A stretch of DNA of 64,000 nt from Rhizomonospora bruguierae. Lineage in GTDB: Bacteria; Actinomycetota; Actinomycetes; Mycobacteriales; Micromonosporaceae. The translations under genes and the position numbers were made by a program. The DNA lies in the NCBI RefSeq assembly GCF_018397995.1, contig NZ_BBQH01000018.1:1-64000 (forward strand), read 5' to 3'. This document shows, in pieces, positions 16,471 to 25,738 of the stretch. The number at the start of each line of letters is the position of its first letter. Position 1 is the first letter of the stretch. Below the pieces are notes generated by a model. It saw nothing but the letters and a program-made list of their open reading frames with translations, was not told where the DNA came from and did not search any database.

Positions 16471-18030
16471 ATGATCACGGTGGCCGGGGTGGTGGACGCG
16501 ATCGGCGCCGCGCTGCTCAAGATCGTCGTCCCCGGCGCCGGGGCGGAGGTCCGGGACGTGACCCTCCCCGAGGTCGACGAGGCGGTGACCGGGCAGCCCG
16601 GCGACCTTGTCCTCGGCGCGGGCATCGCCGCGCCGGACCAGGCGCTCGCCGTCATCGAGCGGTGCGCGGCGACCGCGGCGGCCGGCCTCGTCCTGAAGCC
16701 TCCGCTGGCCTCGCACCCCGACGTGATCTCGTCCGCCGCCGCCCGCGACCTGACCCTGGTGGAGTTGCAGAGCCACGGGTCGTGGACCCAGCTCGTCTGG
16801 CTGCTGCGCGGGGTCATCGACCGGGCGGCCGCGCCCGGTTCGCCGGAGGCCGGCGAGACCGGGGTGTACGACGAGCTGTTCGCCCTCGCCGACGCGACGG
16901 CCGTGATCGTCGACGCCCCGGTGACGATCGAGGACGGACTGTCCCGGGTGCTCGCCTACTCCTCGCGGCAGGACCGCACCGACCCGGCGCGCGTCTCGAC
17001 CATCGTCGGGCGGCGGGTGCCCGGCGACGTGATCGCCCACTTCCGGTCCCGGGGCGTCTTCCGCAAACTCGCGAAGGGAACCGAGCTGATCTTCGTGCCG
17101 CAGGGTCCGGACGGGACGCTGCCCAGGCTCGTGGTCCCGATCCGCGCGGGCGGTGAACTGCTCGGTTCGATCTGGGCCGTCGTCGAGGGGCCGGTGCCGG
17201 ACGACCGCCTGCGCGATGTCCAGGGCGTGGCGTCCGTGCTGGCGCTCCACCTGCTCCGGCTGCGGGTGCAGGCCGACGTCGTACGCCGGGTGTCGGCCGA
17301 CCGCCTCCGGGCCGCGCTGCGGGCGCCCGGCCAGGTGGGCCGCGAGGACCTGGGCCTGCCCCCGGGTCCGTGGCGGGTGGTCGCGCTCGGGGCGCACGGT
17401 GGGACCGAGGAGATGGTGCACAACCTGGCCCTGTGGGAGTCGATCGCCCGCCGGCACGGGTGGCGCCAGCCGGTGATCGCCGACGTCGGGGAACTCCTGT
17501 TCACCGTCGTGGTCGACGAGGGCGACCGGCCCGGCTCCTGGCTCTGGATGGAGCGGCTGATCCACGACATCGCCGTGCATGACCCGGGGCTGCGCGCCGC
17601 GTCCGGTGGCGTCGCCAGGCAGCTGACCGACCTGCCGCGGTCACGCGTGGAGGCGGCAGAACTGCTGGCGTTGCACGGCGCGGCCCGGCAACGCGGTCCG
17701 GTGCTGCGGTTCGAGGACGCCTGGGCCGAGGTGGTGGTACACCGCGTGGTCACCGCGCTGCCGCAGCGTGACCTGCTGGTCGGCGGACCGCTGCCCGACC
17801 TCGTCGCCCACGACCGGGTACACGGCACGGACTACGTCGCCACGCTGGCCGCCTGGCTCGCCCAACAGGGCGACCCGCGGACGGCCGCCCGGCAGTTGCA
17901 CGTGCACCCCAACACGCTCCGGCACCGGATGCGCCGGCTCGCCGAGGTCGTCACCATCGACCTCGATTCGCCGCGGGTCCGGCTGGCGTTGCAGATCCAG
18001 CTCGCGGCGATACGGGCTCGTCCCGGTTAG
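16471..18030 (+). CDS. PucR-family transcriptional regulator
   Basis: A 519-residue protein: N-terminal PucR-type sensory domain (DLVLGAGIAAPDQ, HGSWTQLVW), a central GGDEF-like/CdaR domain, and a C-terminal helix-turn-helix (ARQLHVHPNTLRHRMRRL, about residues 475-495). PucR/CdaR regulators respond to small metabolites and usually activate purine, amino-acid or sugar-acid catabolic genes. The start is 133 nt from the divergent DadA-like gene, so that intergenic region is its likely target. No clear operator palindrome was seen there. Confidence 0.85.
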   Translation: MITVAGVVDAIGAALLKIVVPGAGAEVRDVTLPEVDEAVTGQPGDLVLGAGIAAPDQALAVIERCAATAAAGLVLKPPLASHPDVISSAAARDLTLVELQSHGSWTQLVWLLRGVIDRAAAPGSPEAGETGVYDELFALADATAVIVDAPVTIEDGLSRVLAYSSRQDRTDPARVSTIVGRRVPGDVIAHFRSRGVFRKLAKGTELIFVPQGPDGTLPRLVVPIRAGGELLGSIWAVVEGPVPDDRLRDVQGVASVLALHLLRLRVQADVVRRVSADRLRAALRAPGQVGREDLGLPPGPWRVVALGAHGGTEEMVHNLALWESIARRHGWRQPVIADVGELLFTVVVDEGDRPGSWLWMERLIHDIAVHDPGLRAASGGVARQLTDLPRSRVEAAELLALHGAARQRGPVLRFEDAWAEVVVHRVVTALPQRDLLVGGPLPDLVAHDRVHGTDYVATLAAWLAQQGDPRTAARQLHVHPNTLRHRMRRLAEVVTIDLDSPRVRLALQIQLAAIRARPG

Positions 18031-18073
18031 CGGGAGCCGGGTCGGCCCGGGCGTCCACGGCCGGAGCGCTGTG

Positions 18074-21000
18074 TCAGACACCGCCGAACAGGGACTCGGC
18101 GAGGCCGGGGGCCGCGCGTTCGAGTTCCGGTCGGCGTCCGGCCTCGATCAGGGCCGCGACCAGGCGATCGAGGTCCACGGGCTCGGTTTTCTGGCCGTCG
18201 ACGAGCGCACGCAACGCGGGGATGAGCGCGCGGACGTCGATGCCGTCCGCGTGTTCCCGGATCAGGTCGGATGCGAGACCGGCACCGTACCGGCCGGCTG
18301 CGGCGTCCGAGGCCGCCAGGCAGTAGACGGCGCTGGCGGCGGCGACCGGAGTGAGGACCGCCTCGTCGATCAGTTCGTGGACGATCGCGCACACCTTGTC
18401 GCCGGGTAGGCGGTACGCGTCGGCGCGCATGGTGTGCAGCAGCAGTTCGGTGACCTCCCCGCTCGCGGTAACCAGCTTGCCGTTGGCCAGGTCCACCGCG
18501 GCATTGGACACCTCCTCGTAGGCCGCGACCAGTTCCTTCGACGAGAGCCGCCGCGGGACCGCCAGCCACATCCGGATGAGGCTGTGCGCGACCGAGCTGT
18601 GGCCGTTCTCCCGCGTGGCGAACTGGGTCAGCGCCGCGGGTATCCGATGGATCAACGGCTCCAGGGCGTGCAGCAGCGCGTCGTCGCTCAAGCGGTTGCT
18701 GAGCTGCATGGACCTGAGCGCGGGTGGTATCTCGAAGGTGGCCGCGAAGGCCACGTCGCGGCTTCCGCCGGCTTCCAGCCCGTTGATCCAGTAGACGTCC
18801 GTCGGGTCCGGGAGGTCAGCCGTCCACTCGCGCGCGTATTCGAGGACGATGTCGCGGCGACCGTCGCGCCAACCGCGGGTGACCGTGAGGACCTCCATGG
18901 CGTCCATCCACATGTCGCCGGGAATGGCGGCCTGCCATTGCAGAGCCGAGTTGCGCAGCCAGGCCGCGGGGTCGCCGGCCCGGGTGAACAGGTCCGACGC
19001 CCGCAGTTCGCCGCCGCAGGCCAGGGTCAGCATGAGCAGGTTGAACGAGTAGGTGGCCAGCCAGTGGTCGATGCGCTTGGCTACCGGGCGGTAGCGGCTT
19101 TCGGTGTACTGCGGGCGGGTCACGGCCTGGGCGGTGCGGCCGGTCAGCCACCCTCGGATGCAATCGCGGTCGGGTCCGTCGAGCAGGCCGGCGATGAACG
19201 GCAGGACCGTGGCGCGAGCGGTCAGCGGCGTGAAGCCGAGGAGGGAGCGCAGCAGGTCGTCGTCGTTCGACAGGCCCAGACGCAGGGCCAGCGTGCTCGC
19301 CGCCGCCCGCGCCTCGGTGTCACGCACGGCCTGCACGACGAGTCGGGCCACGAGGTACTCGCCGAAGGTCGCGTGCAGAAACTCATACGTCTGCCGAGGT
19401 TCGTCCTCCTGAACGGCCTGGGCTCGCTGGATGAAGAAGAAGCGTCCGACCATCTCCTGACCGGCGGTGAGCGGGCTGCGGAACCCCTCGGTACCGCCCG
19501 GACGCGACGCCGTGATGCCGAGGCCGTCGAGGTCGTCGTCCAGTTCGCGCTCGGTGACCCACAGCCGCATCCGGTGGAACATCGCGAAGGCGACCACGGA
19601 CAGGCGCAGAAGCTCCTGCTCGACCAGCGGCGGTACGGCCGAGTCGGGCTGCCCCGCGTGTACCCGGCGCACCTCACGCTCGGTGAAGGAAGCCAGCAGC
19701 CGCTCGTAGAGCTGACCACCGTTGAGAGCCGCGGCGCCGTCCTGCAGCGCGTGGCCGGTGGCGTCGTAGAGGGCCAGCATGAGCAGCAGCAACGGCTGCT
19801 CGGCGAGGGCGCGGAAGCGCAGAACCACGTCGGGGGCCAGGGGCTTGACGGGCGCGGTCGTCCCGTTCCAGACGGTCAGCCAACGCTCGATCTGGGCGTC
19901 GTCGAACGGCTCGAGGCGCACGGCGAGGGCGCCGACGGGCAGGCGGGTGCGGTCCGCGACGGCGATCCGGCTGGTGACCATGACCGCGACCGGGCGGCCC
20001 AGCGCCGCCTCCCGCTGCTGGAACTTGGCGACCCGCTCCAGGTAGTCGGACTGGTGCAGGCCGGTGACCTGCAGGAGCTCGTCGAAGCCGTCCAGCAGGA
20101 TCACCGGCAGGGCGCCGCCGGCGTCGCGGGAGAGTTCGGCCCAGGACACCGTCTCGCCGATCGCCCCGCGCAGGGCCCCCTCGACCTGGTCCTGGATCTC
20201 GGCCTCGGCGGGCACCTCGCGCAGCGGGACCCGGCAGACGAAGAAGTCGCCGGGGGGCAGCCGGGCGGCGAGGATCCGGGTCAGGGACGACTTCCCGGCG
20301 CCGGGTTGGCCGAGCAGCAGCATCGGCGCCTCGGTGGCCCGGGTCGTGGTCAGGTGGGCGGCGAGGAACCCGGCGAAGTCGGCGCGCACGGCGGCGCCGG
20401 TCCACCACCGGTCGTCCGCGGGATGGGCGCCCGGACCGGCCGCCTTGACCCGGAAATGTGGATCGATGTACCCGGCCCCGAGCGTCGGCAGGCGCAGTTC
20501 GCCCGCGTCGCCGCTCAGGACGGGACGGTCCAGCTCGGCGCGGCAGGCGCGGGCCAGCGCGGCCCGGTGCCGGCTCGGGTCGCCGTCCGAGGCGGCTTGG
20601 AGCAGGAGTTCTTCGAGACGTTCGAGGCCGCGGGCGGTCGCGCGCGCCTCGAGGCGATCGGCCCAGAGCGCGAACTCGGGGATCTGCGCGCAGAGGCGGC
20701 GATGGATCTCGTCGTAGCGGGCGACGGCCGCGCCGGGCAGCCGCTGGTCGAGCAGGTCGGTCAGCGTGCCGCGGGCGCGCTCGCCGGCCCGGTCCCAGAC
20801 GGCGAGCCCGGCAAGGTGGCGGCCCATGCGCGCGGCCTCCTCGGCGAACCAGTTCTTCATGTCGGCCAGGAGGCTCGCGTACGGCAGATCGGGCGCCGGC
20901 AGCGGGACGGGCGCGGGCAGGAGGCGGTCGACCAGCGTGCCCCCGTCGCCGCCCGCGGCGAACCGGAGCTGGTCGTCACGGGTGAAGCCGGGTTTACCGA

Positions 21001-21313
21001 TACCCGCCGCGGTCAGGCAGTCGTCCAGCTCCGTGAAGAACGCGGTGACCACCAGGACGACGTGCGCGGCCTGGAGCCGCTCGCTGCGGTCGTGGCGCCC
21101 CAGCCCGCGTACGGAATCGCCGATTCGGGCCGTGACCAGACCGCCGAGCCGGACCACCTCGGCCTTGGCGTCGAAGAGGCTGATCGCGAGCTCGCTGCCG
21201 CCCGCGGTGGCCACGGTGAGCGCGCCGCCGAGCAGGTTCTCGGCGGCCTTGGCGAGCGGTCCCGAGCCGCCCAGAATCCTGACGGCGTCGGCATAGGACA
21301 GACCATGCGGCAT
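18074..21313 (-). CDS. NACHT NTPase with N-terminal helical (NNH7-like) domain, probable anti-phage STAND sensor
   Basis: I prefer the ATG at 21313 (MPHGLSYADAV) to a TTG at 21331; this gives 1079 residues. Residues 1-about 250 look like the NNH7 helical domain that starts many actinobacterial NACHT proteins (AVRILGG, SELAISLFDAK). Walker A is GQPGAGKSSL (about 335-344) and Walker B ILLDGFDEL (about 405-413), the acidic doublet typical of NACHT. The long C-terminal region is helical and repeat-like, and probably acts as the sensor. Bacterial NACHT proteins of this kind act in phage defence by oligomerising and triggering an effector; no nuclease domain is visible here. It stands alone. Confidence 0.8.
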   Translation of the reverse strand: MPHGLSYADAVRILGGSGPLAKAAENLLGGALTVATAGGSELAISLFDAKAEVVRLGGLVTARIGDSVRGLGRHDRSERLQAAHVVLVVTAFFTELDDCLTAAGIGKPGFTRDDQLRFAAGGDGGTLVDRLLPAPVPLPAPDLPYASLLADMKNWFAEEAARMGRHLAGLAVWDRAGERARGTLTDLLDQRLPGAAVARYDEIHRRLCAQIPEFALWADRLEARATARGLERLEELLLQAASDGDPSRHRAALARACRAELDRPVLSGDAGELRLPTLGAGYIDPHFRVKAAGPGAHPADDRWWTGAAVRADFAGFLAAHLTTTRATEAPMLLLGQPGAGKSSLTRILAARLPPGDFFVCRVPLREVPAEAEIQDQVEGALRGAIGETVSWAELSRDAGGALPVILLDGFDELLQVTGLHQSDYLERVAKFQQREAALGRPVAVMVTSRIAVADRTRLPVGALAVRLEPFDDAQIERWLTVWNGTTAPVKPLAPDVVLRFRALAEQPLLLLMLALYDATGHALQDGAAALNGGQLYERLLASFTEREVRRVHAGQPDSAVPPLVEQELLRLSVVAFAMFHRMRLWVTERELDDDLDGLGITASRPGGTEGFRSPLTAGQEMVGRFFFIQRAQAVQEDEPRQTYEFLHATFGEYLVARLVVQAVRDTEARAAASTLALRLGLSNDDDLLRSLLGFTPLTARATVLPFIAGLLDGPDRDCIRGWLTGRTAQAVTRPQYTESRYRPVAKRIDHWLATYSFNLLMLTLACGGELRASDLFTRAGDPAAWLRNSALQWQAAIPGDMWMDAMEVLTVTRGWRDGRRDIVLEYAREWTADLPDPTDVYWINGLEAGGSRDVAFAATFEIPPALRSMQLSNRLSDDALLHALEPLIHRIPAALTQFATRENGHSSVAHSLIRMWLAVPRRLSSKELVAAYEEVSNAAVDLANGKLVTASGEVTELLLHTMRADAYRLPGDKVCAIVHELIDEAVLTPVAAASAVYCLAASDAAAGRYGAGLASDLIREHADGIDVRALIPALRALVDGQKTEPVDLDRLVAALIEAGRRPELERAAPGLAESLFGGV

Positions 21314-21445
21314 CGCTACATGATGGCGCAACCTCGGCGCTCTCGGACGCCTCGGTATGCCGGCACCGCCGGTGCCCCAAACCGACTCGGCACCGCGAGC
21401 ACCCGCCGGACCGGGACGGCGGGTGCTCCGGCGTGATGTCCATCC

Positions 21446-21871
21446 TTATCGGCAGTTCCGGCGGCCGGGCAGGCCGATGATCAGCGCCGCGCCGACGGTC
21501 AGGTGCATGCCGAGCAGCACCAACCGGCTGCTGGTGCCGACGCCGCTGCCCAGCGGGCCGACCAGCGAGAGCGCCAGCACGATCAGCGCGATGATCCGGA
21601 ACGTCCGCACGGGGTGGCCCACGGTGCGCTCCAGCAGCGCGAGTAGGCCCCAGGCGGCCAGGCCGGCGACCAGCGCGGCCACCGCGACGGCGGGCGGATC
21701 GATGTGCTGGGTGGTGTCGCCCTGGCGGACGGTGAGGTCGATGCCGGCCCAGGGGTCGTTGACGACCCAGAGGAGCAGGGCGCCGGCCACCGCGCCGGCG
21801 ATGGTGATCGCGCGGGCGGTGCGCCGTGCGGTGGTCCTGGTCGTGTCGGTCCGCTGCATGTCGTTCGTCAT
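21446..21871 (-). CDS. DUF6069-like small integral membrane protein
   Basis: The ATG at 21871 (MTNDMQRTD) gives 141 residues; an upstream start at 21907 is less likely. Four membrane segments are visible: AITIAGAVAGALLLWVV, VAVAALVAGLAAWGLLAL, IALIVLALSLVGPL and LVLLGMHLTVGAALIIGL. The soluble stretch GIDLTVRQGD between segments 1 and 2 matches the DUF6069 pattern. Function is unknown. It is divergent from the histidine kinase gene that follows, which may regulate it. Confidence 0.65.
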   Translation of the reverse strand: MTNDMQRTDTTRTTARRTARAITIAGAVAGALLLWVVNDPWAGIDLTVRQGDTTQHIDPPAVAVAALVAGLAAWGLLALLERTVGHPVRTFRIIALIVLALSLVGPLGSGVGTSSRLVLLGMHLTVGAALIIGLPGRRNCR

Positions 21872-21989
21872 GCCGATGAGCGTCGCGGTCCGGGCCGGTG
21901 GGCACATCGGACCGCGAGCCGCGCCGACTCTCGCTTAGGAGAGCTCGACCACCAACTTTGGAAGGTGTCGGCCCCCAGCAGCCGCCGGT

Positions 21990-21995
21990 TAGCCT
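21990..21995 (+). promoter_or_regulatory. -10 box (TAGCCT) of a probable leaderless kinase transcript
   Basis: TAGCCT lies 6 nt before the GTG at 22002, the same arrangement as at 9101, and no ribosome-binding site is present. Confidence 0.45.
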
Positions 21996-22001
21996 CGCCG
22001 G

Positions 22002-23168
22002 GTGAACAGCTTCTCCCTCGGGCCGGAAGACTGTGACCGCCGGCCGGGTACCGCGGCCCTCGCCGTGCTGCTGGGCGCGTCCGGCGTGTTGGTCGCGGCA
22101 ACGATCCTGGGCTGGTGGAGCGACCGCCCGCTCGGTCCGCTGCTCGCGCTCGACCTCACGGCCGGCGCGCTGAGCTGGCTGTTGACGCCGCTGACGCGGT
22201 GGCGGCCGGCCGCCACCACGGCCGTGCTCACCGTGCTGGCCGCGGTGTCGCCGGCGGCCACCCCGCCGGCCACGATCGGCGCGTTGCAGGTGGCGCGGCG
22301 CCGGCGCTCCCCGGTCGCGATCGCGGTGGCGGTGGCCGGGCTCGCCGCGCACGCGGTCCAGGGTGCCTGGCGGTCCAACGGCGGCATCTCGTACGGCTGG
22401 TGGCTGGCGCTGGTCACCCTGGGCTACGGTGCGCTGCTCGCCTGGGGTGCGTGGGCGCAGGCCCGCGAGGCGCTGATCCGCTCGCTGCACGAGCGGGCCC
22501 GCCGCGCCGAGGCGGAGCAGGGCCGCCGGGTGGCCGAGGCGCGCATGCTGGAACGCCGCAAGATCGCCCGGGAGATGCACGACGTCCTGGCCCACCGCCT
22601 GTCGCTGCTGGCCACGTTCGCCGGCGCGATGGAGTACCGGCCGGACTCCTCACCCGAGCGGTTGTCCCGGGCCGCGGGCGTCGTCCGGGACGGCGTGCAC
22701 CAGGCGCTCGACGAACTGCGTGAGGTGATCTCGCTGCTGCGCGACGACGTGCCGGACAGCGACGGCAGCCGCCCGCAGCCGGTGCTGGCCGACGTCCCGC
22801 GCCTGGTCGAGGAGTCCCGCGACGCCGGCACCGAGGTGCTGCTGCGCGAGGCGGTGGACGAGCCGGCCGAGGCGCCCCCGTCGGTGGCCCGCACGGCGTA
22901 CCGGGTGATCCAGGAGGGCCTGACCAACGCCCGCAAGCACGCCGCCGGCCAGCCGGTCCGGGTCGCCGTGCGCGGCGGACCCGGCGCGGGCCTGGAGGTC
23001 GACGTCCGCAACGCGCTGGCACCGGAGGGTGCGACGCCGCCCGGATGGTCCGGGGGCGCCGGGTTGGTCGGGCTCACCGAGCGGGTGCACCTGGCCGGCG
23101 GGCGGCTCGACCACCAGACGGTCGGCGGGGAGTTCCGGCTGCACGCCTCGATACCATGGCCGGCGTGA
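22002..23168 (+). CDS. Sensor histidine kinase, NarL/HisKA_3 type
   Basis: The 388 residues begin with a membrane part of about five segments (up to about residue 150). The dimerisation/phosphoacceptor box is IAREMHDVLAHRLS with the phosphorylated His in MHDV, near residue 195. The HATPase part shows VIQEGLTNARKHA (N box) and GGAGLVGLTERV (G box). It would phosphorylate the response regulator whose gene overlaps its 3' end. The signal is unknown; little extracellular sequence is present, suggesting a membrane or cell-envelope cue. Confidence 0.88.
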   Translation: MNSFSLGPEDCDRRPGTAALAVLLGASGVLVAATILGWWSDRPLGPLLALDLTAGALSWLLTPLTRWRPAATTAVLTVLAAVSPAATPPATIGALQVARRRRSPVAIAVAVAGLAAHAVQGAWRSNGGISYGWWLALVTLGYGALLAWGAWAQAREALIRSLHERARRAEAEQGRRVAEARMLERRKIAREMHDVLAHRLSLLATFAGAMEYRPDSSPERLSRAAGVVRDGVHQALDELREVISLLRDDVPDSDGSRPQPVLADVPRLVEESRDAGTEVLLREAVDEPAEAPPSVARTAYRVIQEGLTNARKHAAGQPVRVAVRGGPGAGLEVDVRNALAPEGATPPGWSGGAGLVGLTERVHLAGGRLDHQTVGGEFRLHASIPWPA

Positions 23169-23818
23169 CCCCGCCGGTGCGCGTACTGGTCGTCGACGAT
23201 GACGCGCTCGTCCGCGCCGGGCTGACCATGATGCTCGACGGTGCCCAGGGCATCGCGGTGGTCGGCGAGGCCGCCGACGGGGAGCAGGTGCCGGCCGCGG
23301 CCGACGCACACGCCCCCGACGTCGTGCTCATGGACCTGCGGATGCCCCGGGTCGACGGCATCACCGCCACCCGCCGCCTACGGGCACGCCCGCGGCCGCC
23401 CGAGATCATCGTGCTGACCACGTTCGACACCGACGAGAACATCCTGCACGCGCTGCGTGCCGGGGCCAGCGGCTTCCTGCTCAAGGACACCCCGCCGGCC
23501 CGGATCGCCGAGGCGGTACGGCAGGTCGCGGCCGGCGAGCCGATCCTGTCCCCGCGGATCACCCGCCGGCTGATGGACCGGGTCGCCGTCCAGGCCGGCG
23601 CGTACGCCCGGGCCAGGGCCACCCTCGCGGCGCTCAGCCCGCGCGAGCACGACGTCGTCGTCGCGATCGGCCGGGGCGGCACCAACGCCGAGATAGCCAC
23701 CGCGCTCGACATGACCCTGGCCACCGTGAAGACCCACGTGTCGCACATCCTGACCAAGCTCGACCTCGACAACCGCACCCAAATAGCGCTCCTCGCCCAC
23801 GACGCCGGCCTGGCCTGA
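23156..23818 (+). CDS. Response regulator, NarL/FixJ type
   Basis: The start could be the ATG at 23156 or the GTG at 23165 that overlaps the kinase stop (GTGA); neither has a clear ribosome-binding site. The receiver domain has VLVVDDD near the start, phosphoacceptor Asp in VLMDLRMP and Lys in LLKDTPP. The C-terminal LuxR-type helix-turn-helix is LSPREHDVVV...NAEIATALDMTLATVKTHVSHIL. It is partner of the kinase upstream. Targets are not visible; the divergent membrane protein is a candidate. Confidence 0.88.
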   Translation: MAGVTPPVRVLVVDDDALVRAGLTMMLDGAQGIAVVGEAADGEQVPAAADAHAPDVVLMDLRMPRVDGITATRRLRARPRPPEIIVLTTFDTDENILHALRAGASGFLLKDTPPARIAEAVRQVAAGEPILSPRITRRLMDRVAVQAGAYARARATLAALSPREHDVVVAIGRGGTNAEIATALDMTLATVKTHVSHILTKLDLDNRTQIALLAHDAGLA

Positions 23819-23873
23819 CACGGCACCCGTCCGCCGACCGGCAACCCGGCCGCCACGGCTTCACCGGGTGCTT

Positions 23874-24845
23874 TCAGCCCTGGATAAGCCGGTCCACATC
23901 CTCGGCGATCTGCGTGCCGGTCAACCGGAACTTCTCCAGCAGTTCGGTGGATCCACCGCTCTCGCCGTAGCGGTCCCGCATTCCCAATCGCAGTACCGGG
24001 ACCGGATGTTCGGCGGCGGTCAGCTCGCAGATTGCGCCGCCCAACCCGCCGGCCACCTGTGCCTCCTCGATCGTGACCGCACGCCCCGTCCTGCGGAGGC
24101 TGGAAAGGATCGTCGCGGAATCCAAGGGCTTGATGGTCGGGACGTGGACGACCTCTGCCGAGATCCCCTTGCGGCTGAGCGCATCGGCCGCGACGAGTGC
24201 GTGGTAGGTCATGGTGCCGGTGGCGATCAGGCTGACGTCCCGTCCGTCGGCGAGCAGGTATGCCCTACCGATCTCGAAAGGCGAGTCCGGCGTCGAGAAG
24301 ATCGGGGTCTTGTCCCTGGCCAGGCGCAGGTATGACGGGGCCGGATCGGCCGCGAGCGCTCGCGTCGCTCGCTCCGCCTCGAGGCTGTCGCCGGGCACGA
24401 TCACTCTCATGTTGGGCAGCACGCGCATGATCGCGATGTCCTCGAGCATCTGGTGGGTGGCGCCGTCGTACCCCACGTTGACGCCGGCATGGGATCCGAC
24501 AACGACGACCGGCTGATCGTTCAGCGCGGCGGTCGTCTTGATCTGCTCCCAGTTCCGGCCGGGGCTGAACGCCGCATAGCTGCTCGTGAACGGGATCATA
24601 CCGGCGTGGGCCATGCCGGCGGCCACGGTGACCAGGTTCTGTTCGGCGACCCCGACCCCGACGAACCGCTCGGGGAACCGGTCCCGAAACAGGTGCATCC
24701 GCGTGCTCTCGGTGAGGTCCGCACACAACGCGACTACCCGCTCATCGAGTTCGCCGGCGGCGAGCAGCCCCCGCCCGAACCCGAAGCGAATCGGTTCGAG
24801 GTGGGGTTTGGTGAGCGCGTCGGGTGCGATCGGATAGGTCGTCAT
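23874..24845 (-). CDS. Transketolase-like protein, C-terminal subunit (Pyr + C domains)
   Basis: The 323 residues correspond to the second half of transketolase. The catalytic glutamate lies in GVGVAEQNLVTVAAGMAH, and TSSYAAF and AGVNVGYDGATHQ are typical of split transketolases. With the subunit encoded immediately upstream (4-nt overlap) it forms a two-gene, TPP-dependent enzyme. Split transketolases of this kind often sit in sugar or sugar-acid catabolic clusters, as here, where two-carbon units may be transferred from a ketose intermediate. It is the last gene of the cluster. Confidence 0.85.
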   Translation of the reverse strand: MTTYPIAPDALTKPHLEPIRFGFGRGLLAAGELDERVVALCADLTESTRMHLFRDRFPERFVGVGVAEQNLVTVAAGMAHAGMIPFTSSYAAFSPGRNWEQIKTTAALNDQPVVVVGSHAGVNVGYDGATHQMLEDIAIMRVLPNMRVIVPGDSLEAERATRALAADPAPSYLRLARDKTPIFSTPDSPFEIGRAYLLADGRDVSLIATGTMTYHALVAADALSRKGISAEVVHVPTIKPLDSATILSSLRRTGRAVTIEEAQVAGGLGGAICELTAAEHPVPVLRLGMRDRYGESGGSTELLEKFRLTGTQIAEDVDRLIQG

Positions 24846-25738
24846 GCGTCCAGGCCGCCGTTCAGGATGCGCAGGGCTTCTTCGGCCTGCGTGGACGAGG
24901 GGATCGTGCCGTGCCAGCGATGGTCGTACTCGATGAACGGCACCCCTTTACCGGGCACCGTGTTGGCGATGATCATCGTTGGCGCGTGGCTGACCGCCTT
25001 GCCGAGCTGGATCGCCTCCACCACGGCCCGCACGCTGTTGCCGTCGATCTCGATCACGTGCCAGTCGAAGGACTCCCACTTGGCGCGCAGGTGAGTGAGC
25101 GGCATCACGTCCTCGGTGGCACCGTCGATCTGGATGTAGTTGCGGTCGATGAAGGCGATCAGGTTGCCGAGGCGGTACTTACCGGCGAACATCGCGGCTT
25201 CCCAGACGTTGCCCTCGTTGATCTCGCCGTCGCCCATGACGGTGTAGACGAACCTGCCTCGAACCCGCTTGATGTTCCGCAGGACGTGGGCGTATCCGGC
25301 CGCCTGCGACAGCCCGCTACCGAGCGGGCCGCTCGTGCTTTCTATGCCCGGCAACGTCTTCCGTTCCGGGTGGCCCTGAAGCCGCGAGCCGAGCCGGCGC
25401 AGCGTTGCCAGCTCGGCGACCGGGAAATAGCCGGAACGGGCGAGCGCCGCATAGAGGACCGGCGCCGTGTGTCCATTGCTCAGGAAGAACACGTCCCGCT
25501 CCGGCCAGTCCGGGTTGGCGGGGTCGTGCCGCATGGCGTTGAAGTACAGGGCGGTCAGGAGTTCTGCCATGCCGAGCGGACCCGCGGTGTGGCCACTGGG
25601 TGCGCAGGCAAGCATCCGGATGATGTCCTGGCGGATCACACGCGCGATCTCGCGCAGGCTCGACTCGTCGTCGGTCCTGCCATAGACCCGCTGAGGCGGA
25701 AGAGCTTCGCCGCTCGCGGCTCCTATCGTGTCGATCAC
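24842..25738 (-). CDS. Transketolase-like protein, N-terminal subunit (TPP domain)
   Basis: I chose the GTG at 25738, which overlaps the stop of the RraA-like gene (GTGA), giving 298 residues. The TPP/Mg2+ signature GDGEINEGNVWEA followed by FIDRN is intact, and GPLGSGLSQAAGYA and CAPSGHTAGPLG match transketolase N-halves. It pairs with the downstream C-terminal subunit. An upstream start at 25804 is open but would run into the RraA-like coding region. Confidence 0.85.
   Translation of the reverse strand: MIDTIGAASGEALPPQRVYGRTDDESSLREIARVIRQDIIRMLACAPSGHTAGPLGMAELLTALYFNAMRHDPANPDWPERDVFFLSNGHTAPVLYAALARSGYFPVAELATLRRLGSRLQGHPERKTLPGIESTSGPLGSGLSQAAGYAHVLRNIKRVRGRFVYTVMGDGEINEGNVWEAAMFAGKYRLGNLIAFIDRNYIQIDGATEDVMPLTHLRAKWESFDWHVIEIDGNSVRAVVEAIQLGKAVSHAPTMIIANTVPGKGVPFIEYDHRWHGTIPSSTQAEEALRILNGGLDA

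Noticed and set aside
13317-19106. A 19-nt string (CGGTAGCGGCTTTCGGTGT) repeated near 13317 and 19088
   Set aside because: One copy is within the NACHT gene and the other in an intergenic stretch; no larger repeat surrounds it, so chance in GC-rich DNA is the simplest reading.
18434-21436. 1000-codon open frame opposite the NACHT gene
   Set aside because: Same cause: antisense shadow, with no domain and no start signal.
23819-23873. Terminator between the response regulator and transketolase genes
   Set aside because: Only a loose GCACCCG/CGGGTGC pairing with a long loop; not strong enough to call.
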